Part shown: positions 9,501 through 17,283 of the stretch, piece after piece
Numbering within the stretch: position 1 is the first letter of the stretch
Layout: each line of letters begins with the position of its first letter
Assembly: GCA_009777845.1 (NCBI GenBank)
Contig: WRLD01000002.1
Coordinates: 100,074-164,073, forward strand
Reading direction: 5' to 3'
Source of the DNA: Defluviitaleaceae bacterium
GTDB lineage: Bacteria > Bacillota > Clostridia > Lachnospirales > WQUN01
DNA: 64,000 nucleotides
Notes under the pieces: generated by a model
What the model was told of the DNA's origin: nothing
What the model saw: only the letters and a program-made list of their open reading frames with translations
Database searches by the model: none
Position numbers and translations under genes: made by a program

Positions 9501-10011
9501 TATGCCCTTACCGAACGGGCGATACGAATTGTACCGCGGCATAAAAGGCGGCGTTTCGTTGATTGTTCCTAAGCCCGCAAGGGATAAGGCTAATGTCATA
9601 CCGTTCAACGCTACCGCCGAATTTAGCCTAAAAATCAGCTATAAGGCTTCGGAGCTATCGCCCGACAACCAAAACGGCGGGCATGTAACGCAGTTAATGG
9701 CAAACAGCGGCGTTACCTTTCGTGAAAGCACAATAAAGGGCAACGTGCAATACTGCGTTTATGCGGGCGAGGCATGGGTAGGTACAGTCTTTGACGACCA
9801 AAGCAATGGCTGGGTATTGCGTAAGGAAATCGTTAAAACCTTGCTTGGCAATGAATACGTCCTTGTGGGCATACCCAAAACAGGCGTAAAAACCAATTCC
9901 AACTCGTTTACGACAAGCACAGGCAAGGCACGCTCCGCGCAGGTTTTGACATTTATAAAAGCGCAGGCAAAGCCTGTAGGGGAACGATTGCCGATTGCAT
10001 CGGCAATGTAA
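6553..10011 (+). CDS. Large protein with an RNA polymerase / cellular RdRP-type active site
   Basis: A protein of 1152 residues from the ATG at 6553, after ACGGAGGT. Residues 568-576 read GGADFDGDM. DFDGD at 571-575 is the metal-binding signature of two-barrel RNA polymerases: bacterial beta-prime has NADFDGDQM and eukaryotic-type RNA-dependent RNA polymerases have a DxDGD motif. About 45 residues before it, FRNPLTHHAQIRKLQCV fits the RNPxxHxxDIRxLxAV block that precedes the motif in the RdRP family. No separate beta-like subunit is nearby, so a single-chain enzyme like phage SPbeta YonO or fungal QDE-1 is the likely comparison. The template (DNA or RNA) cannot be told from sequence. It could serve as primase, late-gene transcriptase or replication factor. 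Terminators flank the gene on both sides. Confidence 0.75.
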   Translation: MAKKKMCMYYTFKTDIFGKVNINGRELPTVSILSGRLVINAECCDLRTIKERYNPETKELAPSGVNSIFAAESVMAMHYGKRREENSNETATETAATTEHNTLYDFITVDCSSENDSNEAKQIKDLLCYDGLYLPLSKLEAVGYVPHNEAEIAEIEGVKYVRYRAAMQSASENRQCKLTMTTYQWESFAKTISGNARYLYEPTQTAQKAIARQGLGKTNGNIIENFKFTFAAVPDLETDIYFSARCYSDTKNEITTEAINAKRVATDGCGFISPAKAKELANFLELPYLPSAFQVRYGQVKGILLVFDFQKYSSGKIKEDILFTDSMRKSEFDTEKAQFLVANVSKPPRGCTEWNYQMLTTLNNSLSFSDIEPYVEELKAYMEKALSCPEAALKFLGILADISTLDGDGENGENGYDCVDKVSAVIQANPQLAMNIRWVKQSIKRKIDLVSKKMLFGKIPMPQSDVAIMAPDPLAFFNRLRLTASGAYSFTDGELVVPTHKQATELATREFYRNGFEGELLAFRNPLTHHAQIRKLQCVNYKNSAYWYRFLGQVVMLNAHDETAAGMGGADFDGDMCIISQLFTDKFKQADFIIYNNNDTGGKQVKVILTEQAVQRGIRANLQQNMLGIICNINTRCLELLNDPSALRKMVLLAGHTENRSFDVKAVPQMPYKPKFQDEQTAVAYLENLNHQLTTLSELEVDRPKTGYINRFCANQQEYALPFTPYWFAKIKGQLGKFQNRHAEALSQSRLGEAVRTLTKSYNDGKLIKTINDTLKHGRRSNDFWVQRTIDMMSDGDTIMANVQRFVQEQILDMEIDIGSCFSIVESLKGSSILDMDEVTRITENVRSVFKGYCREIAGNIRAMKNGGIDRDDFNNALENTINNSGEQLRAISSDRAALAYTAYVLSLENSYGSQSFPFLTVLDGMVALLNDVRAIDYYEINLRREIPRGQVELLDSADYIIVYNRQCRLPERLDPSKTYFGDMPLPNGRYELYRGIKGGVSLIVPKPARDKANVIPFNATAEFSLKISYKASELSPDNQNGGHVTQLMANSGVTFRESTIKGNVQYCVYAGEAWVGTVFDDQSNGWVLRKEIVKTLLGNEYVLVGIPKTGVKTNSNSFTTSTGKARSAQVLTFIKAQAKPVGERLPIASAM

Positions 10012-10032
10012 TACTATCCACATGAATACAGT

Positions 10033-10074
10033 CCTTAGAGGGTGTGCGTTACATTCCTCTAAGGGCTTTTTTTT
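10033..10074 (+). terminator. Strong intrinsic terminator after the polymerase-like gene
   Basis: CCTTAGAGG (10033-10041) pairs perfectly with CCTCTAAGG (10056-10064), followed by GC and eight T. The helicase gene begins only 28 bases later. Confidence 0.9.
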
Positions 10075-10101
10075 AATATTTTTATATTGGAGGGAAGTCA
10101 A

Positions 10102-13100
10102 ATGTCTGCCGCAAAGCTAATGAAAGTCACTTACTATGACGATAAAGCACAAATCGGGCTAGAGTGCTATAGCGACACCGTAGTCATTGAAAGCTGTGAA
10201 AAAATAAATTACATTGCCGCCGTAAGGCTTGGCGGTTATCCCGAATCGGTAAAGGGCATGGCTGACGCAATCTTTGGCGGCGGGGCTGTGGATTTTGAGA
10301 TTGACGGCAAAATACAAAGGCTCGTCGGCAGGGTTAAGCAATATTATCGAGAATATAGCCATGATGGGCTTTATGCCGAGGCGGTTTTGCGTATACGCGA
10401 TGAAGAACAGCGGCAAGCAAGCACCGCAGAGGCTAGTAATTCCAACAAAGAAAACGCTACCGATACGGGCAATGAACAACAAGCCGCCGCACCTCGCAAA
10501 TGCTATATATTCTGCGGCTCGGGTAATGACGAACAGCTTTTTGAGGAGGTGGACAAAAAGACCGCTGTTCCCTTAATCCCCGAGTTTAAAGACTATGTAC
10601 TTTCAGAATTGCGGGAACGCAGGATTTTGAAGCCATTGCAAATCATCTCAATCCACGAGAAATTTGACGCATGGGTTTTGCATATGGTAGCGGAAGAAAA
10701 AAACATTATAGACACAATCAATGACGGCTTGAATTGCGGCGATATTTCTATCTCCGAGGCGGCGGTCACGGGCTTCCCAGAGGTTCACAGCGTTACACAA
10801 TACTTAAATACGTTCGGGGTTCAGATTGCGGAGCGGATTAAGGGGCAGTTCAGCCCCTTGTTTGACCCTGCGGCAGAAGCGTTATCGCCAGAGGTGCTTG
10901 CCGTAAACGACTTTATTAAAGCAAATGCTGGCTACAGCCTATACGATGCACAGCTTGCGGTTGTCGAAAGCCATAAACGGTGCTTGGAACGCGGAAAGGT
11001 TACGCTGTGCATTGCGGAGTGCGGCTCGGGTAAATCCAAAATCGGCACAAGCGCGTTGCACGCATATCAGCAAAGGCTCAATTTTCGGCAATCCGATTCC
11101 GCCCAACACACCAAGCATTTTAATATCGTTTTATGTCCCAGCCATATGGCCAAAAAATGGGTACGTGAAATCGAGGAAGCCTTGCCTGATACCTTTGCCG
11201 TCATTGTTACAAGCATATCCGAGCTTAAAAAGGTTTATAAGGCTTATGAACGTGATACCCTGTCGTGTTACGTTATAATTACCAAGGAAAAAGCCCGTGA
11301 CGGTTATATGCGCCGCCCTGCCGTAAAATGGAACAAACGGCGCAGGGCGTTTATATGCCCTGATTGTTATGCGGCAATCAAAATGGAAATTATTGACTGC
11401 GGCGACAATCGCAGAGTAAACGCCGACCCGTTTTTCTTTCGCAGGGAAAGCAAGAAAAACCACAAATGCGAGGCCTGCGGCTCGCTGCTGTGGACGGCAT
11501 TATTGCCAGAACAGCAGAGCGAATGGGTAAAGGTTTCCGAATACGGCTTTGTTTATCGCCAAATGGCTTATATGTATTTAGACCATGCTAGAAAAAAGCC
11601 GCGGGTATATGACGAGCTTCTAGCCATTGCCGACAATCCCGACTCGCATTTTCCAAGCGCAGGGGCATATAGGCGAGTTGCGCTTTCTACCTATATTAAA
11701 AGCAAAATGAAGGGCAAAATAGACGGCCTTGTCGTAGATGAATTGCATAACTATAACAACAATTCCGGTCAAGGCGATGCTATGGGCGAATTATTGCAGA
11801 CAGCAAAAAAGGTCGTTGGCATGACTGCTACGCTTATAAACGGCTACAGCTCTGGCATATTCCATCTTTTGTACAGAATATCGCCGCGCTTAATGCTTCT
11901 TGACAACAAAAGCTACGAAAAGCCCCTTGATTTTAATACAGAGTACGGTGTCACGGAGTCAGTATACGAAATTGATGCGCCCGACTACAACGCCAACCGC
12001 CGCACGACTAAACGCAAAATGCGCGAGCGGCAACTGCCTGGGGTATCGCCGCTTGTATATTCGCGTTTTCTTATGGAAAGCGCGGCGTTCCTTTCGCTTA
12101 ACGACATGGGAAAAAGCCTGCCAGAGTATGAGGAAATTCCTATACAGCTTGAAATGAACACGGCTGTACGTAAGGAATACAATCGGATTGAGGGCGAGTT
12201 CAAGAGGATTCTCAAAAGCGAGAAAGAACTCGCCGCTAAAATCCTCTCGACTTATTTGAATCTGCTGACAGTCTATCCAGACCAGCCCTACGGACATGAG
12301 CCTGTAAAATGCCCGAAAACTGGCTATGAAATTATTGAGCCGGAGGACACATCAAGCATTGAGGAATTGCACGAGAAGGACGAGCATGTGCTGGACTTAG
12401 TGCGGAGCAAGAGCGAAAAAGGCGAGCGTGTTCTTATTTATACCAGTTGGGTCAGAATTGATACACAAGAAAAGCTCACAAGGCTGTTGACAGATGAGGG
12501 CTATCGCGTTGCTGTGCTTACCGCCGCCGTATCGCCGCAAAAAAGGGAGGAATGGGTAGACAAGCAGGTGCAGAGCGGAATTGATGTGGTAATTACTAAT
12601 CCGTCCTTAGTGGAAACAGGGCTTGACCTCAACGACTTCACCACCATAATTTTCTACAACATATCATACAAATTATTTACGCTGCGCCAGGCATCCCGCC
12701 GTTCATGGCGCATTAACCAACGCGCCCCGCGGATAGAGGTCTATTTCTTTTACTACGAAAACACCTTACAGCATAGGGCTATACGGCTTATGGCATCAAA
12801 GCTGGCTGTTGCGGGGGTTATTGAGGGTAACTTGACGGACGAGGGCTTGGCCGCCATGTCCGAATGTGAGGACATGACAACGGCACTGGCGCGGGAGTTA
12901 AGCAACGGCATTGAGGGCGAAATTGAGGATTTAGACGCTGTGTTTAAGAAAATGGCAATACTCAAGCCTGTGGCTGAAGCCCCGCAAGGCGTTGATGTCA
13001 TTGAGGGTAACGCGGCTGTTATTGATTCTACTGTTGATGGGGCTACGGCTCTTTTTGATACGGACATTGGGGCGGCAACCGTTGCTACGCAAGCACCTAT

Positions 13101-13239
13101 AGCCAACCGACCTAAGCAAGCCTCTGGCTTATTGGGCTTGCTGAGTACCCCGAAAACCAAAAGAACGCAGAAAAAGAAAGCCTCGTTTATATTGGAAAAT
13201 CAAATGACATTGTTTGATTTAACTGAATCTATAGCTTAG
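10102..13239 (+). CDS. SNF2/superfamily 2-type helicase with zinc ribbon
   Basis: A protein of 1045 residues; the ATG at 10102 follows GGAGGGAAG. Residues about 303-315 hold the Walker A loop ECGSGKSKIG (Lys 311), and DELH at 546-549 is the Walker B box. MTATLING is motif III. A C-terminal helicase lobe has LIYTSW, an ETGLDL block, and RQASRRSWRINQ as motif VI. A zinc ribbon (CPDC...CEAC, about residues 422-462) lies between the ATPase motifs. The first 280 residues and the Ala-rich tail are unrecognised. It probably unwinds or remodels DNA for element replication next to the polymerase-like protein. The stop codon is formed at the edge of a MITE-like insertion, so the tail may have been altered. 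Confidence 0.85.
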   Translation: MSAAKLMKVTYYDDKAQIGLECYSDTVVIESCEKINYIAAVRLGGYPESVKGMADAIFGGGAVDFEIDGKIQRLVGRVKQYYREYSHDGLYAEAVLRIRDEEQRQASTAEASNSNKENATDTGNEQQAAAPRKCYIFCGSGNDEQLFEEVDKKTAVPLIPEFKDYVLSELRERRILKPLQIISIHEKFDAWVLHMVAEEKNIIDTINDGLNCGDISISEAAVTGFPEVHSVTQYLNTFGVQIAERIKGQFSPLFDPAAEALSPEVLAVNDFIKANAGYSLYDAQLAVVESHKRCLERGKVTLCIAECGSGKSKIGTSALHAYQQRLNFRQSDSAQHTKHFNIVLCPSHMAKKWVREIEEALPDTFAVIVTSISELKKVYKAYERDTLSCYVIITKEKARDGYMRRPAVKWNKRRRAFICPDCYAAIKMEIIDCGDNRRVNADPFFFRRESKKNHKCEACGSLLWTALLPEQQSEWVKVSEYGFVYRQMAYMYLDHARKKPRVYDELLAIADNPDSHFPSAGAYRRVALSTYIKSKMKGKIDGLVVDELHNYNNNSGQGDAMGELLQTAKKVVGMTATLINGYSSGIFHLLYRISPRLMLLDNKSYEKPLDFNTEYGVTESVYEIDAPDYNANRRTTKRKMRERQLPGVSPLVYSRFLMESAAFLSLNDMGKSLPEYEEIPIQLEMNTAVRKEYNRIEGEFKRILKSEKELAAKILSTYLNLLTVYPDQPYGHEPVKCPKTGYEIIEPEDTSSIEELHEKDEHVLDLVRSKSEKGERVLIYTSWVRIDTQEKLTRLLTDEGYRVAVLTAAVSPQKREEWVDKQVQSGIDVVITNPSLVETGLDLNDFTTIIFYNISYKLFTLRQASRRSWRINQRAPRIEVYFFYYENTLQHRAIRLMASKLAVAGVIEGNLTDEGLAAMSECEDMTTALARELSNGIEGEIEDLDAVFKKMAILKPVAEAPQGVDVIEGNAAVIDSTVDGATALFDTDIGAATVATQAPIANRPKQASGLLGLLSTPKTKRTQKKKASFILENQMTLFDLTESIA

Positions 13240-13401
13240 AGCCCATTTAATATCTCCATTCCGACATCTTTTCGGCAAATTTTCCATTATGCTTCGTCGG
13301 CGCAACCTTGCGTAATCTCTCCGTTATGCGGCGGTTGCGCCTCCTCGCCTAACAAAAAATTTGCTCGAAAATCTGTCGAAAGCGAGATATTAAACAGGCT
13401 C
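13239..13401. repeat. 163-bp MITE-like palindromic element, copy 1
   Basis: The ends GAGCCCATTTAATATCTC and GAGATATTAAACAGGCTC are imperfect terminal inverted repeats, with further pairing over about 45 bases. TTA directly flanks both ends (13236-13238 and 13402-13404), consistent with a 3-bp target duplication. An internal stem pairs GGCGCAACC with GGTTGCGCC. A second copy of the same length lies at 56686-56848. The TAG stop of the helicase gene spans the left flank and the first base of the element. There is no coding capacity. Confidence 0.85.
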
Positions 13402-13424
13402 TTATAAAATTGAAAGGTGGCATT

Positions 13425-14471
13425 ATGTCTAAACATTCCAAACATTCAAACGTATTCTACATTTATAGAAAAACTGGCGGGCAATTCGTCTTTGAAGCCG
13501 TCAAAAAAGCAAAAATCTGTAAAAACGACCTCGGGCTGGATTTGTTCCAGTACGACAACGGCATTTACGAGGGCAGAACGGGCTGCAAGATTATGAGCAT
13601 TAGGGAATTGCCCGACCTTGAAAGCATATTGGAAAAAATGGGCGGAGTTAATGGAGTTCATTCCATGATTAACGACCTTATAAAGACTACAGGTGAATCG
13701 CCTCGCTATACCCGCCCAGACGAACGAAAGAAAGATATTTTTCCGCAGCGTGAAAAGGACGAAAATAATATTTTCGCCAAGGACTCGCATGGCAAAAAGC
13801 ACTATTATTCCAGATTCTATAACGAAAACGGAATCGAGCTTTACGTCCGAAAAAATAAAACGGACGATTTTCGGCGGGTTTATGTAAATTGCGAGGGCTA
13901 TATGCTTGATATTGGCTCGTATCAAAATCTCGATACGGCTTTGGCATGGCTCGCAGGGCTTGAGAATGGCGTAAAATGCGAGGTTGAGCGTGCCTTTAAT
14001 GAAAGCATGGCAGACCCGCAGAAATGGGCAGACCTTGGCTTTGCTAATATTTTAGGTCGTGCTGATGAAGCGAAAGCCCACAACGCGCATATTCGCGAAG
14101 CCCGCAAGCGAGAGAATGAACGGCGCGATGCGGAATACGAGGCCGAGCGTAACGCCCAAGAACAAGCCGACAAAGCGGAATACGAGCAAGCAATAAAAAC
14201 AGCGGAAGCAAAAATTCTGAATAGGCAGACGGTACAAAACGCCGATATTCAAGGTAAATCCCTAATAATGCAGCTTTTCAGAGAGCATAAAATATCCGTT
14301 CCGCTTAAAACGCAGGGCTGGATTATTAAGGCCTTGTGCGACATTTGCTTCAATGAAAATCGGGGGAAATGGTGTTATCACTACTACAAGAAAAGTAAGG
14401 ATAGCACGGTATTTTCCGACTATTTGTTGCTGCTGGTGTCTGCGGTTCAAGAAAAACAGTCGAGGAATTAG
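13425..14471 (+). CDS. Hypothetical protein with central coiled coil
   Basis: A protein of 348 residues from the ATG at 13425 (GAAAGGTGG upstream). The first 180 residues are mixed and rich in aromatic and basic residues. Residues about 220-265 (ARKRENERRDAEYEAERNAQ and on) are a charged coiled coil. The last 80 residues contain CDICFNENRGKWC, a pair of Cys motifs around an otherwise helical domain. No family is recognised. It starts right after the MITE copy, so its native promoter or spacing may have been changed. It sits between helicase and sliding clamp genes, which suggests a replication or maintenance role by context only. Confidence 0.6.
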   Translation: MSKHSKHSNVFYIYRKTGGQFVFEAVKKAKICKNDLGLDLFQYDNGIYEGRTGCKIMSIRELPDLESILEKMGGVNGVHSMINDLIKTTGESPRYTRPDERKKDIFPQREKDENNIFAKDSHGKKHYYSRFYNENGIELYVRKNKTDDFRRVYVNCEGYMLDIGSYQNLDTALAWLAGLENGVKCEVERAFNESMADPQKWADLGFANILGRADEAKAHNAHIREARKRENERRDAEYEAERNAQEQADKAEYEQAIKTAEAKILNRQTVQNADIQGKSLIMQLFREHKISVPLKTQGWIIKALCDICFNENRGKWCYHYYKKSKDSTVFSDYLLLLVSAVQEKQSRN

Positions 14472-14473
14472 CC

Positions 14474-14554
14474 TTGGACGCTTACAACGATGGAAATTTT
14501 ATCTGGACGGATTCCAAACTTTCGGAATTTGCAGCCAAGGAGGACGCAGCATGA
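14474..14554 (+). CDS. Possible 26-residue small protein, TTG start
   Basis: GAGGAATTAGCC precedes a TTG at 14474. The frame encodes a protein-like sequence (DAYNDGNFIWTDSKLSEF then AAKEDAA) that ends in TGA at 14552. The stop overlaps the ATG at 14551 of a six-residue frame, which itself overlaps the next gene's start. This chain of ATGA overlaps suggests translational coupling. It could also be a decayed end of a longer gene. Confidence 0.35.
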   Translation: MDAYNDGNFIWTDSKLSEFAAKEDAA

Positions 14555-14567
14555 CAGGATTGATAAT

Positions 14568-15506
14568 ATGAATCTTCAAGAAAAACTTAACGCGGCCGAG
14601 GAAGCCCTAAACGGCATTGAAACAACAGAGGATTATATCAAGCATGGGCTAAACACAAACCGCTCCGAAAAACAAGGAATAAGATTGATAATCGGGTTGC
14701 TTAGGAAAGGCGAGGAAACACACACAGTATGCGTAAATATCCGAAACTTCTTTGAGAGTTTTGGGATAGCGACCGAGGAAGATACTGGTAATAGGCGGTT
14801 CATTATCAAGCCTCGTCACAAGGACATTCAAATATACGAAAACGAGCCTTGGTATGCCGACCTGCACCGTCTGCTTGAAAATGGATATTGCAGAACTAAA
14901 TACGAATACAAAAATTCTATTTTCAGCGTGTGCGGCAAATTGTCAATCACTATCAGCTACAGGCGTTACTTCGGGTGCGATTACATTATACGATGCGGAG
15001 AGCGTGACCGTTATTCTCTGAAACGGTATAACTGCCTTGCTTATTTTCTTGAAAAAGCAAAGAAAGAGCTTAATGAATATTCAGAGAATATACGCTGGGA
15101 TTCGCCCAAAGCTGGATTCCTCAAAGAATGGGCGGATGCGGCCTTTAGATATGAACGACTTCGCCAAATGATGGACGAAATTTACCACCATCACAACGAT
15201 TTTGAAAATATCGTAAAAATCTATGTCGGAACAATCGGGAGCTATTGTTCGCGTATTACAAAAACCGAAAATCCTCATCGCTACATTAGCAATATTAGTT
15301 TTTGCGTAGAGTATACATCGAACGCATATTCTGGTTTAGAAGACCAGATTATTCTTCAAATCGACCATCAGCTTGGGATTGATTGGTTCATAGGCAGTTA
15401 TTACAATACGGAGTGGCATAGTCGCTATGAGGAGGGGAAAAACACAACATTACGTGCTTATGTTGACAGCCTAAATGTCATAAGGCGGCTTGAGTGGGTG
15501 GAGTAA
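14568..15506 (+). CDS. Hypothetical protein
   Basis: A protein of 312 residues. The ATG at 14568 sits in ATATGA, overlapping the stop of a tiny upstream frame preceded by AAGGAGG at 14538, so coupled re-initiation is likely. The sequence is soluble, rich in Tyr, Arg and Glu, without membrane segments. An N-terminal helical part (NLQEKLNAAEEALNG) leads into an alpha/beta region with FIIKPRHKDIQIYENEPWYADL and a His cluster IYHHHND near residue 208. No catalytic motif or family is recognised. The position just before dnaN suggests a replication module accessory. Confidence 0.55.
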   Translation: MNLQEKLNAAEEALNGIETTEDYIKHGLNTNRSEKQGIRLIIGLLRKGEETHTVCVNIRNFFESFGIATEEDTGNRRFIIKPRHKDIQIYENEPWYADLHRLLENGYCRTKYEYKNSIFSVCGKLSITISYRRYFGCDYIIRCGERDRYSLKRYNCLAYFLEKAKKELNEYSENIRWDSPKAGFLKEWADAAFRYERLRQMMDEIYHHHNDFENIVKIYVGTIGSYCSRITKTENPHRYISNISFCVEYTSNAYSGLEDQIILQIDHQLGIDWFIGSYYNTEWHSRYEEGKNTTLRAYVDSLNVIRRLEWVE

Positions 15507-15537
15507 CAGTAATAAATCGTGAAGGAGTTGAAATTCT

Positions 15538-16710
15538 ATGAAATTTGAAGTAAACAGACTTGCCATGCTGGAAGCCGCCAAAAGCATGGCAAAAATCGTA
15601 CCAACAAACGCGCCTGTTAATGAGCTTAATAATATTTTAATCGAAGCTAACGATAGCACAGGCGAGGTTTTTCTTACGGCCACAAGCTATGAGGTATCAA
15701 TCCAACAAAAAATCAATGCCTATGTTGAGGAAAGCGGCTCCATGCTAGTAACGCCTCGTATGCTGATAGGAATGATGTCTTTGCTGTTAGAGCAAGCTGT
15801 AAAGCTATCGGCTGATAGCGCGGAGCGTTTAACCGTAACAGGCGGCAGATGCAGGTATCAAATTAACTGCATACCGTCAAAAAGCTATCCCAAGCCGACC
15901 ATGCCCTTCCCAGAGGAAAGCGTAATAATGACTGGCATATGCTCCTTGGCTAAAAGAACCGCATTTTTGGTAAGCAAGGACGAAAGCATACCAGCGTTGC
16001 AGTGTGTTAAAATCAATTTACGAAACAACGCCGTTCATGCAACGGCGAGCGATGGCGTAGGAATTATGCTCACCAAGGATTCCGCCGAGCAGAGCGAGGA
16101 ACGCGAGTTTTTATTGCCGGGCAGGTCGTTTGCAATGCTTGCTTCTATTTCAAAGGATTCTGACGTGTTCGAGGTTGGCGACATAGGCAGGGAAATTGTT
16201 TTTGTTCGCGGCGATATGATTTTTACAATTCGTAAGCTGGCTACAGGCACGTACATGGACACCGCCGCCTTGGTAAAAAGCATAACGCCCGCCTATTCCG
16301 CTGTAACAGATGTTAGCAAAATGAGGGAAGCCTTGGACATAATATCAATAAGCGCGTTAATGGGCAATTCCCCCCAACCAATAAATCTTGTGCTGTCGGA
16401 CAATGAAATCGCCCTAAGCTGTACCAGCGACTACAGCGAGGGAAACACGTCCGTGCCTGCGGTTGTATCCCAAAAAACAGCGGAAACAGGCTTTTTATAC
16501 AATGCCTCCGCCCTGCAAAGGCTGTTTAATGTTTTGGACGGCAGGGTTAAGCTAGAGCTTGATACCAATGGCTTTATGCTCGTAAAAACTCGTAGTGAGG
16601 TTTATATTCAATCGCCATTGCGTTCACAAAGCAGAGTTGTAAGGTCTGCCGAAAAAAGCAAAGAAAAGCAGCGCGCCAAAGGCGCTGAGGAAATGAAAAG
16701 GGCTGCGTAA
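15538..16710 (+). CDS. dnaN: DNA polymerase III beta subunit (sliding clamp)
   Basis: A protein of 390 residues, close to the usual 365-380 of bacterial clamps with a short basic tail (SKEKQRAKGAEEMKRAA) added. It starts MKFEVNRLAMLEAAKSMAKIVP and shows the clamp pattern NELNNILIEA, LTATSYEVSI, LPGRSFAMLASI and TRSEVYIQSPL. The ring would tether a DNA polymerase to DNA. A mobile-element clamp implies that the element either recruits the host polymerase III on its own terms or carries its own polymerase outside this window. The ATG at 15538 follows GAAGGAG. It sits in line with ssb, 47 bases before that gene. Confidence 0.93.
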   Translation: MKFEVNRLAMLEAAKSMAKIVPTNAPVNELNNILIEANDSTGEVFLTATSYEVSIQQKINAYVEESGSMLVTPRMLIGMMSLLLEQAVKLSADSAERLTVTGGRCRYQINCIPSKSYPKPTMPFPEESVIMTGICSLAKRTAFLVSKDESIPALQCVKINLRNNAVHATASDGVGIMLTKDSAEQSEEREFLLPGRSFAMLASISKDSDVFEVGDIGREIVFVRGDMIFTIRKLATGTYMDTAALVKSITPAYSAVTDVSKMREALDIISISALMGNSPQPINLVLSDNEIALSCTSDYSEGNTSVPAVVSQKTAETGFLYNASALQRLFNVLDGRVKLELDTNGFMLVKTRSEVYIQSPLRSQSRVVRSAEKSKEKQRAKGAEEMKRAA

Positions 16711-16757
16711 ACAATCGCAGCGTAATCAAACTCAGCGAAAAAAAGGAGCGTGTTTTT

Positions 16758-17159
16758 ATGTTAAACAATGTTACGATTATGGGTCGTCTTACGGCAAATC
16801 CAGAAATGCGTTATACGAACACAAGCAGTATCGCTGTAGCCAGCTTTTCTATAGCGGTTAATCGCAGGTATTCCAAGGAAAGGGAAGCCGTAGCAGACTT
16901 TTTTAATGTCGTCGCGTGGAAAGGCACCGCAGAATTTGTAACCAAAAATTTCACTAAGGGTCAGCCAATATGTATTGAGGGTCGTTTACAACAACGCACT
17001 TGGGTTGACGAGGCTACTGGTACTAACCGCTACGCTGTAGAGATTGTTGCAGAGGACGTTCATTTTGCAGGATTTAAGAAAGAGGACGGGCAAGCCAGTA
17101 CCGCGAATGGCGTAGGTGACGAGGATTTTGACCCTTACGCAGGCTCGGTAGCGGCTTAA
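16758..17159 (+). CDS. ssb: Single-stranded DNA-binding protein (second copy)
   Basis: A protein of 133 residues starting MLNNVTIMGRLTANPEMRYT, a textbook SSB start. RYSKEREAVADFFNVVAWKGTAEFV and IEGRLQQRTWVDEATG follow, so this is a more standard bacterial SSB than the copy at 4950. The tail is acidic (GVGDEDFDPYAGSVAA) but does not end in the canonical DDIPF. The ATG at 16758 follows AAAAGGAGCG. It directly follows the sliding clamp gene, consistent with an element-encoded replisome, and is followed by an intrinsic terminator. Confidence 0.93.
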   Translation: MLNNVTIMGRLTANPEMRYTNTSSIAVASFSIAVNRRYSKEREAVADFFNVVAWKGTAEFVTKNFTKGQPICIEGRLQQRTWVDEATGTNRYAVEIVAEDVHFAGFKKEDGQASTANGVGDEDFDPYAGSVAA

Positions 17160-17209
17160 ATTCGTATCTAGCGAAGTACATTAAAGCAATAAAACGGCAC
17201 AATATCAAA

Positions 17210-17249
17210 AGCTCGACTGGCTTCCGTGAAGCTGGTCGGGCTTATTTTT
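17210..17249 (+). terminator. Intrinsic terminator between ssb and the JAMM gene
   Basis: AGCTCGACTGGCTTC pairs with GAAGCTGGTCGGGCT around a CGT loop, followed by TATTTTTG. The next gene starts 35 bases later with AAAAGGAG upstream. Confidence 0.8.
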
Positions 17250-17283
17250 GTGCCAACGTATTTTGAAAAGGAGTTGTGTATAA

